DNA from: Clostridia bacterium
Lineage (GTDB): Bacteria; Bacillota; Clostridia; TANB77; CAG-508
Assembly (NCBI GenBank): GCA_017437145.1
Contig: JAFSBT010000008.1
Span: 124,001-188,000, forward strand
Direction of reading: 5' to 3'
DNA: 64,000 nt
Below, piece by piece: positions 34,180 to 43,404 of the stretch (position 1 is its first letter; each line of letters begins with the position of its first letter). The translations under genes and the position numbers were made by a program. The notes below the pieces were generated by a model. The model was not told the DNA's origin. It did no database searches and saw only the letters and a program-made list of their open reading frames with translations.

Positions 34180-35340
34180 TTAAGGTAAATATGGTGTTGG
34201 ATTTACTGGTCTACCATTTATTCTAACTTCAAAATGTAAATGTGGTCCTGTTGAATTTCCAGTTGTTCCTACACTCATAATTTGTTGTCCTTGAGAAACA
34301 CTTTGTCCTTTACTTACTATTCTTGATCCTGGATAACCATGAGCATATAATGTCATTGTTCCATCATGATGGTCTATAACTATATACTCCCCATAGCTTC
34401 TATATCTACCATCAGCATATTTAAGTGCTGTAGATGTTACAACTGTACCACTTTTAACAGCATATACAGGTTTTCCACTTATTCCGCTTCCACTAAAATC
34501 TACTCCAGTATGTCCAGAATATCCGTACCATCCACATGTTATACTATATCCTTGAAGAGGTCTTATATATCCACTTGAGCTTGGATTCCCTGTAATAACA
34601 GCTCCTGTAATAGTAGAGCTAGCAGCCAATGATGCTAATTCCCTTTCAATAGCCCTCTTATCCTCTTCAAATTGGTCTAATTCAGCTTGTAATGCTTTTT
34701 CATCCTCATTAAGTTTTGCTACATAACCTTCTTTTGTCGATTGAGTAGTTTTTAATGAATTCGCAGTTGCTTCCTTATTAGCTTTTACAGTTTCTACTTG
34801 TTGCTTTGATGTTTCTAAGTTTTCCTTTGCAATAGCTATTTCATTTTTTGCAAATTCCATTTGGTCTAATAATTCAGTGTCATATGTTGTTATTTCTGAA
34901 ATTAAATAATAGCTTGATAAAAATTCACCTATACTAGATGATGATAATAAAACATCTAAATATGTAGTTTCTCCTGCTTCATATAATGCTACTAATCGAT
35001 TTTTCAACATTTCTTCCTGTTCGGAAAAAGCTTTTTCTGCTTCCTGTAGTTTAGCTTCTGTTTCTGTAATTGTCTTTTCTAATTCAGTAAGCTCATTCTC
35101 TAATCCATCTATTTGTGATTGATATTCACTTATTTTTGTTGTCAATTCTTGAATTTCTGCCATTGTATCTGATAACTGATTTTCAACTTCACTTATTTTA
35201 TTTTCTGTTTCCTTAATCTTCTCATCAATATCACTTTGTTGTTGCTTAAGTTCAGATTTTGTAGCAGCAAATGTAATTATTATATTTGAAAATAACATAA
35301 CAAAAATAATTAATATTATTAATGTAATTTTTCTTACCAT
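34180..35340 (-). CDS. M23 peptidase with coiled coil (EnvC/NlpD-like), intact copy
   Basis: 386 residues from ATG 35340 after GGAGG. Signal peptide ('ITLIILIIFVMLFSNIIITF'), then about 220 residues of coiled coil ('KSELKQQQSDIDEKIKETEN' onward), then a LytM/M23 domain. Zinc ligands: 'GHTGVDFSG' (H and D) and '[10 protein letters not shown]' (HxH). The piece 'SVSQGQQIMSVGTTGNSTGP' uses an ordinary GGA for Gly at the spot where the neighbouring paralogue has CGGA. It acts on peptidoglycan in the cell envelope, probably under FtsEX control. Confidence 0.92.
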   Translation of the reverse strand: MVRKITLIILIIFVMLFSNIIITFAATKSELKQQQSDIDEKIKETENKISEVENQLSDTMAEIQELTTKISEYQSQIDGLENELTELEKTITETEAKLQEAEKAFSEQEEMLKNRLVALYEAGETTYLDVLLSSSSIGEFLSSYYLISEITTYDTELLDQMEFAKNEIAIAKENLETSKQQVETVKANKEATANSLKTTQSTKEGYVAKLNEDEKALQAELDQFEEDKRAIERELASLAASSTITGAVITGNPSSSGYIRPLQGYSITCGWYGYSGHTGVDFSGSGISGKPVYAVKSGTVVTSTALKYADGRYRSYGEYIVIDHHDGTMTLYAHGYPGSRIVSKGQSVSQGQQIMSVGTTGNSTGPHLHFEVRINGRPVNPTPYLP

Positions 35341-35370
35341 TTTTTCCTCCACGTATCTTTATTTTTATTA

Positions 35371-36526
35371 TTAATCTACTGTTTTATTTGATGTTACGTA
35401 CGGTAATGGATCTACACATGTTCCATTTATTCTTACCTCAAAATGTAAGTGCGGTCCTGTTGATAAACCTGTTGAACCTATTAACATTATTACATCTCCG
35501 TCTAGATACTGTTTGTCCGTTTTTTACTATTATTTCTGAACCATGTCCATATGCAGTAACAACTCCTCCTCCATGGTCAATCATTACTAAATTTCCATAT
35601 GAACCTACATAACCTGCTTTTATAACAACTCCATCATTAGCTGCAACTATATCTCTTCCTTTAGGCGCACCTATATCTATCCCATTATGCATTCTACTTA
35701 TTTTTAGCACAGGATGATATCTCATTCCGAATGGAGATGTTATTATTGTACTAGATGGTACTGGCCATGCCATCACTCCACCTACATAATTTTCTCCAAG
35801 TGAACCAGTTGCTAAATATCTAATTTCTGAATCAACATCATCTAGTTCTGCCTCTAGTTCATCAACTTTTGCTTTTAGAGCTCTTTCTTCTTCTGATAAT
35901 TTACTAGCATATGTATCTTTAACCAATTTTGTATTTGATAAAGCTATCGCTTTTTTTTCTTTTTCTTTTTTTATTGTTTTTAAATTTTCTTCCTTACCTT
36001 CTAATTCTGCTTTAATTACTGCTATCCTATTTTTTTGTCTTTCAATATTATTTAATAATTCATTATCATAACTTGTTATTTCACTAATTAAAAAATAATT
36101 AGATATAAAATCTGATAAGCTATTTGAATTTAATAAAACATCTAAATATGTAGTTTCTCCTGCTTCATACAATGCCACAAGTCTTGATTCTAATGCTTTT
36201 TTTTGTTTATCATAATCTGTTTGTAGAAGTTCTAATTCATTAGTTTTTTCACTAACCTCTTTTTGAACATCTCCTAATTCTACATCTAGCTCTGCAATTT
36301 CAGTCTCATAACTTGCAATATTAGCTTCTAATTCATATATTTGCTTTAATAATTCTGTTAATTCTATATTAACTTGTTCTGCTTCTGCATTAGTACTATC
36401 AATTTGACCTTGTAATTCTTGTCTCTTATCTTGTAATTCACTTAAATTGGTCCCATATACACTACAATTATACAAAAAATATATTAAAATAACACTTATT
36501 GCAATTACAGCTTTCTTTAACCTCAT
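35371..36526 (-). CDS. M23 peptidase with coiled coil, needs a +1 frameshift at CGGA
   Basis: Start ATG 36526, 6 bases after AAGGTGAG. Signal segment '[20 protein letters not shown]', coiled coil (about 25-250), then the M23 domain with '[12 protein letters not shown]'. The zero frame reaches 'NGQTVSR' then CGG (35500-35498) and soon ends at a TGA near 35438, losing the essential HxH. Skipping the C gives Gly and restores '[20 protein letters not shown]' and an end at 35371, 384 residues in total. The arithmetic needs exactly one skipped base. The restored tail aligns without gaps with the next-door copy. Directly downstream of ftsX. Confidence 0.88.
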
Positions 36527-36539
36527 AGGTCTCACCTTC

Positions 36540-37430
36540 TTAAACATCTAAATATTTTCTCATAGAAATTGAACTTCCTACAATTCCTATTCCCATTCCT
36601 AATAAAGCGTATACAACTATAATTTGTGTTAATAAATCTCCTAATCCTAAAACGGTTACTCCCAAATCGAAATCAGCCATAGCTATTTTATTAGCTACAA
36701 AACTATAAAGTCCACTAACTAATAATACAGAAATAATACTTGATAATAGTCCTATTATAATTCCTTCTACAATAAAAGGTGACCTAATAAAATTATTTGT
36801 TGCTCCAACATATTTCATTATAGAAATTTCTTTTCTTCTAGCATGAACTGTAAGTTTTATTGTATTAGAAATAATAAACACTGAAATTATAATTAAAATT
36901 ATTAATATTCCTCCAGTTATTATTCTTATCCATTTTCCAAAAATCGATAAATTATTAATTGTTTCATTGCTACTTGTTATTTTGTCAATATTCTCTAATT
37001 CATTTATTTCATTTTGAACACTTGAGTTTAATGTTAAATCTGTAAGAGTTACAAGATAAGAAGATTTAAAAATACTTGGTTCTAAGCCTTCCATTAAACT
37101 TTGTCTATCTCCTAATCTTTCCTTCATTTGGTTATAAGCATCTTCTTGTGATACAGGAGTTACTTGATTAACTCCATTTATTTTTCTTATTTTTTCTCCT
37201 ATTTCATCAATTTCATCTTGTGTAGCTTCTGTTACAATAAATACTTGCATTCCTTGTTCAGCTTCAATTTCTTTAACCATATGAGTAATATTTTTTCCTA
37301 TTGAGTAAAATAGTCCAAACATAAGCATTGTTACACACATTACACCTAAACATGAAATTGTTGATTTTTTATTTTTTAATAAATTTCTAAATCCTTCACC
37401 TAAAAAATAACTAACTATATTATATTTCAC
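36540..37430 (-). CDS. ftsX: Cell division ABC transporter permease FtsX
   Basis: 296 residues, four membrane helices with a large extracellular loop after the first. Starts 'MKYNIVSYFLGEGFRNLLKN', the family opening. Loop contains 'QGMQVFIVTEATQDEIDEIG'; 'RKEISIMKYVGATNNFIRSP' is the cytoplasmic coupling helix. FtsX with FtsE controls extracellular peptidoglycan hydrolases, here most likely the two M23 proteins just downstream. The start overlaps the ftsE stop by 4 bases (ATGA). Confidence 0.95.
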   Translation of the reverse strand: MKYNIVSYFLGEGFRNLLKNKKSTISCLGVMCVTMLMFGLFYSIGKNITHMVKEIEAEQGMQVFIVTEATQDEIDEIGEKIRKINGVNQVTPVSQEDAYNQMKERLGDRQSLMEGLEPSIFKSSYLVTLTDLTLNSSVQNEINELENIDKITSSNETINNLSIFGKWIRIITGGILIILIIISVFIISNTIKLTVHARRKEISIMKYVGATNNFIRSPFIVEGIIIGLLSSIISVLLVSGLYSFVANKIAMADFDLGVTVLGLGDLLTQIIVVYALLGMGIGIVGSSISMRKYLDV

Positions 37431-38107
37431 TTGCTATACCCACCTTTTCTATCATCTCTAATTATGATACCTTTTTCGATTTCAATAACTCTTTTTTTCA
37501 TTTGGTCTACTATATCCTTAGCATGTGTTGCTATAACAACTGTTGTTCCTCTTAAGTTTATCTCATTTAGTAAATTCATTATATCCCAAGCTGTCTCAGG
37601 ATCTAAATTTCCAGTAGGCTCGTCCGCAATAATCATTGATGGATTATTAACTAAAGCACGTGCTAATGCAACTCTTTGTTGTTCTCCTCCTGATAACTCA
37701 TGTGGATACATTTTAGCTTTTCCACTTAAACCTACTAAAGAAAGAACCATAGGAACTTGTCTTCTAATGTGTTTTGGTGTAGCATTTACTATATACATAG
37801 CAAAGGCTACATTTTCATAAACTGTTTTATCCGGTAAAAGTCTGAAATCTTGAAATACAACTCCCATACTTCTTCTTAAAAATGGAACTCTTTTTGGTTT
37901 TAAAAAAGTTGTATCTTTTCCATTAATAACTATATTTCCTTCTGTTGGTTCCTCTTCTTTTAAAATAAGTTTTATAAGTGTTGATTTTCCTGAACCTGAT
38001 GCACCTACTAAAAAAGCAAATTCTCCTTTTTCTATTTTAAAATTAGCATTATTTACGGCTTCTGTACCTGTACTATATGTTTTACTTACATTTTTAAATT
38101 CTATCAT
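37427..38107 (-). CDS. ftsE: Cell division ATP-binding protein FtsE
   Basis: 226 residues. Walker A 'VGASGSGKSTLIKLI', Q-loop 'GVVFQDFRLLP', signature 'ELSGGEQQRVALARALVNNP', Walker B 'MIIADEPTGNLDP' and the switch His in 'VVIATHAKDI'. Supplies energy and signal to FtsX at the membrane. First gene of the ftsEX-M23-M23-ctpA run; about 150 bases separate it from the transketolase genes. Confidence 0.96.
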   Translation of the reverse strand: MIEFKNVSKTYSTGTEAVNNANFKIEKGEFAFLVGASGSGKSTLIKLILKEEEPTEGNIVINGKDTTFLKPKRVPFLRRSMGVVFQDFRLLPDKTVYENVAFAMYIVNATPKHIRRQVPMVLSLVGLSGKAKMYPHELSGGEQQRVALARALVNNPSMIIADEPTGNLDPETAWDIMNLLNEINLRGTTVVIATHAKDIVDQMKKRVIEIEKGIIIRDDRKGGYSK

Positions 38108-38234
38108 TTTTCAACCTCTTAAAAATATTGTTTTCCTTTTTACATTATAATAATAAACTAGTTAAAAATCAATAGAAGATTACGGAAAAAAGAAATTTTT
38201 ACAAATGTCAAAACTAAATTTTAAGCATAAAAAA

Positions 38235-38259
38235 CGGACGACCAATGGTCGCCCCTACA
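38235..38259. repeat. CCCCTAC palindromic repeat, copy 6
   Basis: CGGACGACCAATGGTCGCCC then CTACA, identical to copy 1 although 34 kb away. Confidence 0.85.
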
Positions 38260-38263
38260 TTAT

Positions 38264-39199
38264 TTATACATCTAATATTTCTTTAACTATCTCATCTTTT
38301 GTTAATCCAAAATATTTTAATAATTCTTTTGCTGGTCCTGATTTTCCAAATTCATCTTTAATGCCCATTCTTGTCAATTTAGTTGGACATTTTTCTGTTA
38401 AAACTTCAGCAATAGCTGTTCCTAATCCTCCAATTATACTATGGTCTTCAATTGAAATTAATTTTTTTGTTTCTTTTGCACATTTTATTATAAGCTCCTC
38501 ATCTATAGGTTTAATTGTATGCATATCAACAACTCTAATATTTATTCCTTGTTTTTCTAATTCTTCTTTTGCAAGAAGTGCTTCAGAAACAGTTACACCC
38601 GTAGCAAAAACTGTCGCATCTGTGCCTTCTCCAAACTGTACACCTTTTCCTATTTCAAACTTTGGAATTTCGCCATCATAAATACTTGGTGTGCTTAATC
38701 TACAAAATCTTAAATAAGTAGGTCCTTCTACTTTATTAATTGCTTCTACTGCCCATTTTGTTTGTATATCATCAGAAGTACATAGTACAGTCATATTAGG
38801 TAATCCTCTCATAAGTCCTAAATCTTCTAACATTTGATGAGTAGCCCCGTCTTCTCCAACTGTTATTCCTGCATGTGATGCGCAGATTTTTACATTTAAT
38901 TTTGGATAACATATATTATTTCTAATCTGGTCATAAGCTCTACCAGTAGCAAACATTGCAAAAGTACTTGCATAAGCTATTTTTCCACATGATGCTAATC
39001 CAGCAGCTGTTGACATCATATCTTGTTCAGCTATCCCCATATTAAAAAATCTTTCAGGAAACTCTTTTGCAAAAATTGATGTTTTTGTTGCAGCAGATAA
39101 ATCTGCATCTAAAACAACTATATCTTTATTTTCTTTTCCTAATTGAGCTAAAGCCTCTCCGTAACTTTCTCTTGTAGCTTTTTTATTTTCTAAATTCAT
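38264..39199 (-). CDS. Transketolase, C-terminal subunit
   Basis: 311 residues, the pyrimidine-binding plus C-terminal domains of a split transketolase. 'GIAEQDMMSTAAGLASCGKI' carries the catalytic Glu that activates thiamine diphosphate; 'CASHAGITVGEDGATHQMLE' and 'VRVVDMHTIKPID'-type sequence ('INIRVVDMHTIKPIDEE') follow. With the N-terminal subunit just upstream (22-base gap) it moves two-carbon units in the pentose phosphate pathway. ATG start after AAAGGAG. A 1-deoxyxylulose-5-phosphate synthase reading is less likely given the two short subunits. Confidence 0.92.
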   Translation of the reverse strand: MNLENKKATRESYGEALAQLGKENKDIVVLDADLSAATKTSIFAKEFPERFFNMGIAEQDMMSTAAGLASCGKIAYASTFAMFATGRAYDQIRNNICYPKLNVKICASHAGITVGEDGATHQMLEDLGLMRGLPNMTVLCTSDDIQTKWAVEAINKVEGPTYLRFCRLSTPSIYDGEIPKFEIGKGVQFGEGTDATVFATGVTVSEALLAKEELEKQGINIRVVDMHTIKPIDEELIIKCAKETKKLISIEDHSIIGGLGTAIAEVLTEKCPTKLTRMGIKDEFGKSGPAKELLKYFGLTKDEIVKEILDV

Positions 39200-39221
39200 A
39201 TTTTCTCTCCTTTTACAAAAA

Positions 39222-40043
39222 CTATTTTACTAAATCTTTCATAGCTTGATTATATTGTTCTTCATTTGGTGCTTTTCCATGCCATCCCGCCTGGTCTTCC
39301 ATAAAGCTAACACCCTTTCCCTTTATAGTTTTTGCAACTATTGCTGTTGGTTTTCCTTTTACTTCTTTTGCTTTATCAAAAGCATTTATTATTTCACTAA
39401 TATCATTTCCATTTATTTTTATAACTTCAAATCCAAATGCTTTGAATTTCTCATCTATCGGTTGTCCATTCATAACATCAGTAATTTTCCCATCTATTTG
39501 TAAATTATTATTATCAACTATTACACATAAATTATCTAATTTGTAGTGACTTGATGACATAGCAGCTTCCCACACTTGTCCTTCTTCAATTTCACCATCA
39601 CCTAGTAAACAATAAATTCTGTTTTTTATTCCATCTAATTTTGCAGCAATCGCCATTCCATTTGCAGCAGATAATCCTTGTCCTAAAGAACCTGTACTCA
39701 TATCTACGCCATCAACTTTTTTCATATCTGGATGTCCTTGCAATGGACTATTTATTTTTCTAAAAGTTTTTAAACTTTCTTTTTCAATAAATCCTTTTTC
39801 AGCAAGTACACCATATAATGCAGGTGAGCAATGTCCTTTTGATAGAACAAACTTATCTCTACTTTTTTCTTTTAAGTTGTCTTTATCAATATTCATTTCG
39901 TAAAAATATAAAACTGTTAAAATATCTGCTGCTGATAAAGAACCTCCTGGATGTCCTGATGAAGCATTGTATACTTCTTCAATAATATTTTTTCTTACTT
40001 CTGTTGCAATTTGTTGTAATTTTTCAACATCTGTAACTTTCAC
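39222..40043 (-). CDS. Transketolase, N-terminal subunit
   Basis: 273 residues from GTG 40043, 7 bases after AAGGGTG; the GTG at 40052 lies inside that site. Thiamine-diphosphate binding domain: 'NASSGHPGGSLSAADILTVL', 'DKFVLSKGHCSPALYGVLAE', 'DMSTGSLGQGLSAANGMAIA', and the ThDP motif 'CLLGDGEIEEGQVWEAAMSS' through 'VDNNNLQIDG' (GDG to NN). Pairs with the gene downstream as a two-subunit enzyme. Confidence 0.93.
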   Translation of the reverse strand: MKVTDVEKLQQIATEVRKNIIEEVYNASSGHPGGSLSAADILTVLYFYEMNIDKDNLKEKSRDKFVLSKGHCSPALYGVLAEKGFIEKESLKTFRKINSPLQGHPDMKKVDGVDMSTGSLGQGLSAANGMAIAAKLDGIKNRIYCLLGDGEIEEGQVWEAAMSSSHYKLDNLCVIVDNNNLQIDGKITDVMNGQPIDEKFKAFGFEVIKINGNDISEIINAFDKAKEVKGKPTAIVAKTIKGKGVSFMEDQAGWHGKAPNEEQYNQAMKDLVK

Positions 40044-40094
40044 AAATATCACCCTTCTTTTTTTATTTTTTCAAATACATTTTACTATAGTACA

Positions 40095-40128
40095 CAAAAA
40101 AAAACAATCACAAATGATTGTTTTTTTG
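40095..40128 (-). terminator. Terminator of infC-rpmI-rplT operon
   Basis: AAAAACAATCA pairs with TGATTGTTTTT, with U run on the minus strand, right after the rplT stop. Confidence 0.85.
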
Positions 40129-40134
40129 TCTTAA

Positions 40135-40485
40135 TTATGCATTTTTAGCTATTTCTGCTATTTTTGCGAATGCAGCAGCATCAGATACAGCTAATTCAGC
40201 TAACATTTTTCTGTTTATTGTAACATTAGCTTTTTTTAATCCTGCTATTAAAGTGCTATATGTTAAACCATTTTGACGACTAGCAGCGTTGATTCTTGTA
40301 ATCCATAATTTTCTAAAGTTACTTTTTTTATCTTTTCTTCCAACATAAGCATAAGACATTGATTTTAAAACTGCTTGATTAGCATTTCTAAATCTGTAGC
40401 TTTTAGCTCCAAAATATCCTTTTGCTTGTTTTAATATTTTTTTATGTTTTTTCTTTGTAATTACAGCTGTTTTTACTCTTGCCAT
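40135..40485 (-). CDS. rplT: 50S ribosomal protein L20
   Basis: 116 residues, full length, rich in Lys/Arg. '[20 protein letters not shown]' and '[20 protein letters not shown]' are the L20 RNA-binding tail; '[20 protein letters not shown]' is the conserved globular core. Binds 23S rRNA early in 50S assembly and, in Firmicutes, represses its own operon by binding the leader mRNA, for which a candidate lies at 41284-41420. Confidence 0.98.
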   Translation of the reverse strand: MARVKTAVITKKKHKKILKQAKGYFGAKSYRFRNANQAVLKSMSYAYVGRKDKKSNFRKLWITRINAASRQNGLTYSTLIAGLKKANVTINRKMLAELAVSDAAAFAKIAEIAKNA

Positions 40486-40516
40486 TTTCTTTCCTCCTTC
40501 TTTCTTTCCTCTTTAA

Positions 40517-40720
40517 TTAGTTTCCGTATGGTAATAATTTTTTGATTCCTTTTTCACATGTTTTATCTGCGTAAGCATCTTGGATTCTTCCAGATTTCTT
40601 TTGTCTTGTTGTTTTATTTGCTAAAAGGTGTCTTCTGTTTGATTTTGTTCTTTTTACTTTTCCAGTAGCTGTATATGAGTATCTTTTTGCAGCTGCTTTA
40701 TTTGTTTTTAACTTTGGCAT
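40517..40720 (-). CDS. rpmI: 50S ribosomal protein L35
   Basis: 67 residues. 'MPKLKTNKAAAKRYSYTATG' and 'NRRHLLANKTTRQKKSGRIQ' are diagnostic. Sits between infC and rplT, the universal order. GGAGG ribosome site. Confidence 0.97.
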   Translation of the reverse strand: MPKLKTNKAAAKRYSYTATGKVKRTKSNRRHLLANKTTRQKKSGRIQDAYADKTCEKGIKKLLPYGN

Positions 40721-40749
40721 TTTATTTCCTCCTTTTATTTATTTGCATT

Positions 40750-41265
40750 TTATTTATTATTTGGTGAAAGTACTATAAACATGTTTTTACCTTCTAATCT
40801 TGGTTTCGCTTCAAGTGATGAAACTTCACTTAATTCTTCGGCAAATTTATTTAATACTTCTTCACCTAATTTAACATAGTTAAGTTCTCTTCCTCTAAAT
40901 CTAACAGTAATTCTAACTTTATTTCCATCCTCTAAAAACTTTTTAGCATTTTTTGCTTTAAAGTTAAAATCATGGTCTTCAATATTAGGAGTAACTCTTA
41001 TTTCCTTTGTTTCAAAAGTTTTTTGTTTTTTTCTAGATTCTTTTTCTTTTTTTGCTTGTTCAAATTTATATTTCCCATAATCCATTATTTTACATACTGG
41101 ATTTTCTGGATTTGATGAAACTAGAACTAAATCCATATTTTTTTCTGCAGCAACATCAAGAGCTTCTGATATTGATAATTTCCCTAGTTTTTCTCCAACT
41201 TCAGAAATAACTTGAACTTCTTTAAATCTAATCTGCTCATTGATTAATAAGTCTTGTTTTATAAT
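40750..41265 (-). CDS. infC: Translation initiation factor IF-3, non-canonical start
   Basis: 171 residues. 'KQDLLINEQIRFKEVQVISE' opens the N-domain; 'CKIMDYGKYKFEQAKKEKES' is the linker; 'KEIRVTPNIEDHDFNFKAKN' and 'VRITVRFRGRELNYVKLGEE' form the C-domain. IF-3 keeps the 30S subunit free and checks the start codon. The likely start is ATT at 41265 (ATA at 41262 is the alternative), behind a strong AAGGGAGGG; the ATG at 41283 lies before that site. An AUU start is the classic self-control device of infC, since IF-3 discriminates against it. Confidence 0.93.
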   Translation of the reverse strand: MIKQDLLINEQIRFKEVQVISEVGEKLGKLSISEALDVAAEKNMDLVLVSSNPENPVCKIMDYGKYKFEQAKKEKESRKKQKTFETKEIRVTPNIEDHDFNFKAKNAKKFLEDGNKVRITVRFRGRELNYVKLGEEVLNKFAEELSEVSSLEAKPRLEGKNMFIVLSPNNK

Positions 41266-41283
41266 TATCCCTCCCTTAAACAA

Positions 41284-41420
41284 ATAAAAAACTTGTTTTT
41301 CAAAAAGAACAAGTTTTCCACAAAATATCTATATATTACTAGTTTGGTAATTTCTAAATATTAACCTTTTTCTACTTAAGATAAGGTGAGAAGTGGAACC
41401 TTCTTCTTGAAACATGATAT
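41284..41420 (-). promoter_or_regulatory. L20-type leader / attenuator of infC operon
   Basis: The 130-base leader holds a pairing region (CTTCTCACCTTATC near 41375-41395) typical of Firmicutes infC leaders and ends in a terminator hairpin: AAAACTTGTT / AACAAGTTTT plus T run at 41286-41318, just before the infC ribosome site. This fits L20-controlled attenuation; I could not verify the exact L20-binding fold. Confidence 0.6.
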
Positions 41421-41449
41421 ATCTTACTCTATTTTTTAAAAAAAGTCAA
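41421..41449 (-). promoter_or_regulatory. Promoter of infC operon
   Basis: Minus strand TTGACT (41444-41449), 17-base spacer, TAAGAT (41421-41426). Back to back with the rplM promoter only 10 bases away. Confidence 0.75.
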
Positions 41450-41458
41450 GTATTTTTG

Positions 41459-41487
41459 TTGACTTTTTTGAAATTTTGTATTAGAAT
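41459..41487 (+). promoter_or_regulatory. Promoter of rplM-rpsI
   Basis: TTGACT (41459-41464), 17-base spacer, TAGAAT (41482-41487). Confidence 0.75.
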
Positions 41488-41493
41488 GTTTTA

Positions 41494-41570
41494 GTACGAT
41501 TTTTGGTTTAGACCCTTGCCCGGTAGTTTAAACTATAAAATTAGTAAAAAATAAATTGAATGGAGGAACA
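41494..41570 (+). promoter_or_regulatory. Possible L13-type leader
   Basis: The leader between promoter and rplM contains GGTTTAGACCCTTGCCCGG and TAGTTTAAACTA with pairing potential. In Firmicutes rplM is often preceded by an autoregulatory L13 leader; the match here is by position and hairpins only. Confidence 0.35.
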
Positions 41571-41578
41571 TTTTTACC

Positions 41579-42016
41579 ATGAACAATAAAACATATACAG
41601 CAAAATTAAGTGAAATCGAAAGAAAATGGTACATCATTGATGCTAGTAACAAACCTTTAGGAAGAGTTGCTGCAGAAGCTGCTAAATTATTAAGAGGAAA
41701 ACACAAACCAACTTTTACACCTAATTTAGATACAGGTGACCATGTTATTATATTAAATTGTAAAGAAGTTATTTTAACAGGAAAAAAATTAGATCAAAAA
41801 ATTTATAGACATCATACAGGATATATCGGAAACATGAAAGAAACTTCAGCAAGAAGTATGTTAGATAAAAATCCTGAAAAAGCTATGATGCTTGCTATAA
41901 AAGGTATGCTTCCAAAAAATTCTTTAGGAAGAAAAATGCTTACAAAAGTAAGAATCTATGCAGGAAGCGAACATGAAAACCAAGCACAAAAACCTGAAAT
42001 TTGGGAGGTAAAATAA
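41579..42016 (+). CDS. rplM: 50S ribosomal protein L13
   Basis: 145 residues, full length. '[20 protein letters not shown]' and '[20 protein letters not shown]' are diagnostic, then '[20 protein letters not shown]' and '[20 protein letters not shown]'. Early 50S assembly protein. Followed 2 bases later by rpsI, its usual partner. Confidence 0.98.
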   Translation: MNNKTYTAKLSEIERKWYIIDASNKPLGRVAAEAAKLLRGKHKPTFTPNLDTGDHVIILNCKEVILTGKKLDQKIYRHHTGYIGNMKETSARSMLDKNPEKAMMLAIKGMLPKNSLGRKMLTKVRIYAGSEHENQAQKPEIWEVK

Positions 42017-42018
42017 TT

Positions 42019-42423
42019 ATGGCAGCAAAAAAAGATAATATAATGTTCTATGGAACAGGAAGAAGAAAAAATTCTATTGCAAGAGTTAGATTAGTAAACG
42101 GTAATGGAAATATAACAATAAACAGCAAACCTTTAGATGAATATTTTGGTGTTGAAACTTTAAAAGTTATAGTTAAACAACCTTTAACAGCTACAAATAC
42201 TTTAGATAAATATGATGTTATCGTAAAAGTAACAGGTGGTGGAATAAGTGGTCAAGCAGGAGCTGTAAGACACGGTATTTCAAGAGCATTATTAGAAGTT
42301 AATTCAGAATTTAGACCAGTTCTTAAATCTAACGGATTCTTAACAAGAGATTCTAGAACAAAAGAACGTAAAAAATATGGTCTTAAAAAAGCTAGAAAAG
42401 CACCACAATTCTCTAAGAGATAA
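42019..42423 (+). CDS. rpsI: 30S ribosomal protein S9
   Basis: 134 residues from ATG 42019, behind GGGAGG that lies inside the end of rplM. '[20 protein letters not shown]' and '[20 protein letters not shown]' are diagnostic; the C-terminal '[17 protein letters not shown]' is the tail that touches P-site tRNA. Terminator follows. Confidence 0.98.
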   Translation: MAAKKDNIMFYGTGRRKNSIARVRLVNGNGNITINSKPLDEYFGVETLKVIVKQPLTATNTLDKYDVIVKVTGGGISGQAGAVRHGISRALLEVNSEFRPVLKSNGFLTRDSRTKERKKYGLKKARKAPQFSKR

Positions 42424-42436
42424 TCAAATACAATAT

Positions 42437-42470
42437 ACAAAAATCCAGAATTTATATTCTGGATTTTTAT
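42437..42470. terminator. Bidirectional terminator
   Basis: AAAAATCCAGAAT pairs with ATTCTGGATTTTT. Ends rplM-rpsI from one side and the ORF6N gene from the other. Confidence 0.85.
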
Positions 42471-43348
42471 ATTATATTTTTCATCATTTCTAGCATTTCC
42501 TCATTTTCCATTTTAGAAATTGCAAAACACTTCTTGCCCAAATCTTTTATTGATGCACCGCAATGATATAATTCTTTGTTATCTATTATAATAAATCTGT
42601 CATGGAATTTGTTTGATTTTGCTACTTTTAATAATGGATATTCTTTATTAAATTTTTGTATATCTAATTTTGATATGTTGCTTTTATCTGATGTTAATAT
42701 TACTACTTCTACATCTTTATTTTTCTTTGATATCATTTTTAAAATACTATCATCTATGTAGTTATCTATTATAGTAATTTTCTGCTTCGCCTTTTTTATT
42801 AAATCAATAATTAAACTATATGCATCATATATTTGTCCTTGAAAAAATATTTTTTGTTTTACGTTTTCTTCTTGTTGTAATTGGTTAAATACTTCATCAA
42901 ATTTCTTATCATGTTCTAATAATTTGTATTCTATGTTTGTCAATCGTTCAAATACTTGCCCATTTAATGAAATAAACTTTCTCATTTCTATAAATGCATT
43001 CATTATACTGATACTTACTTGCACAGCTATCTCATTTTTCAATAAACCGGAAAGCATAGCAATTCCTTGTTCTGTAAATACTAATGGCTGTGTTCTTCTT
43101 CCGCCATATGAGTTTTCTTTTTTAAAACTTGAAATCACAAATTGTGATTTCAAGTTACCTATTTCTTCTTGAGTTAACTTAAAACAAAAATTTTCAGGAA
43201 ATCTATCTATATTTCTTTTTACAGTCTGATTTATTATTCTTGTTTCGCAGTGATATAACATCGCAACATCACTATCTAACATCACTTGCTTTCCTCTTAT
43301 TGTGTATATTAAGTTCTTTATATCTTCGTTACTATTTATTAAATTCAT
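42467..43348 (-). CDS. ORF6N-domain protein with PLD-like C-terminus
   Basis: 293 residues from ATG 43348, 6 bases after GGAGG. The N-terminal ORF6N domain (phage-derived DNA-binding family) shows 'IYTIRGKQVMLDSDVAMLYH', 'RNIDRFPENFCFKLTQEEIG' and 'TQPLVFTEQGIAMLSGLLKN'. After a short coil (about 140-165) the C-terminal half contains 'IYDAYSLIIDLIKKAKQKIT', 'SNKFHDRFIIIDNKELYHCG' (an HxxF-type nuclease-like core) as in phospholipase-D-like domains of mobile-element proteins. Role likely regulatory or phage-related. Codons are AT-rich. A perfect palindrome occurs both inside the gene (43128-43156) and upstream (43376-43404). Confidence 0.82.
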   Translation of the reverse strand: MNLINSNEDIKNLIYTIRGKQVMLDSDVAMLYHCETRIINQTVKRNIDRFPENFCFKLTQEEIGNLKSQFVISSFKKENSYGGRRTQPLVFTEQGIAMLSGLLKNEIAVQVSISIMNAFIEMRKFISLNGQVFERLTNIEYKLLEHDKKFDEVFNQLQQEENVKQKIFFQGQIYDAYSLIIDLIKKAKQKITIIDNYIDDSILKMISKKNKDVEVVILTSDKSNISKLDIQKFNKEYPLLKVAKSNKFHDRFIIIDNKELYHCGASIKDLGKKCFAISKMENEEMLEMMKNII

Positions 43349-43375
43349 TCGTACCTCCATAAATTTCTTTTTTAC

Positions 43376-43404
43376 TTGAGGTCACAATTTGTGACCTCAA
43401 GTTT
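43376..43404. repeat. Perfect palindrome upstream of ORF6N gene
   Basis: ACTTGAGGTCACAA then its reverse complement, with a shared centre. It sits about 30 bases before the ORF6N start and matches, with GG/CC in place of AA/TT, a palindrome within the gene at 43128-43156. Confidence 0.75.
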
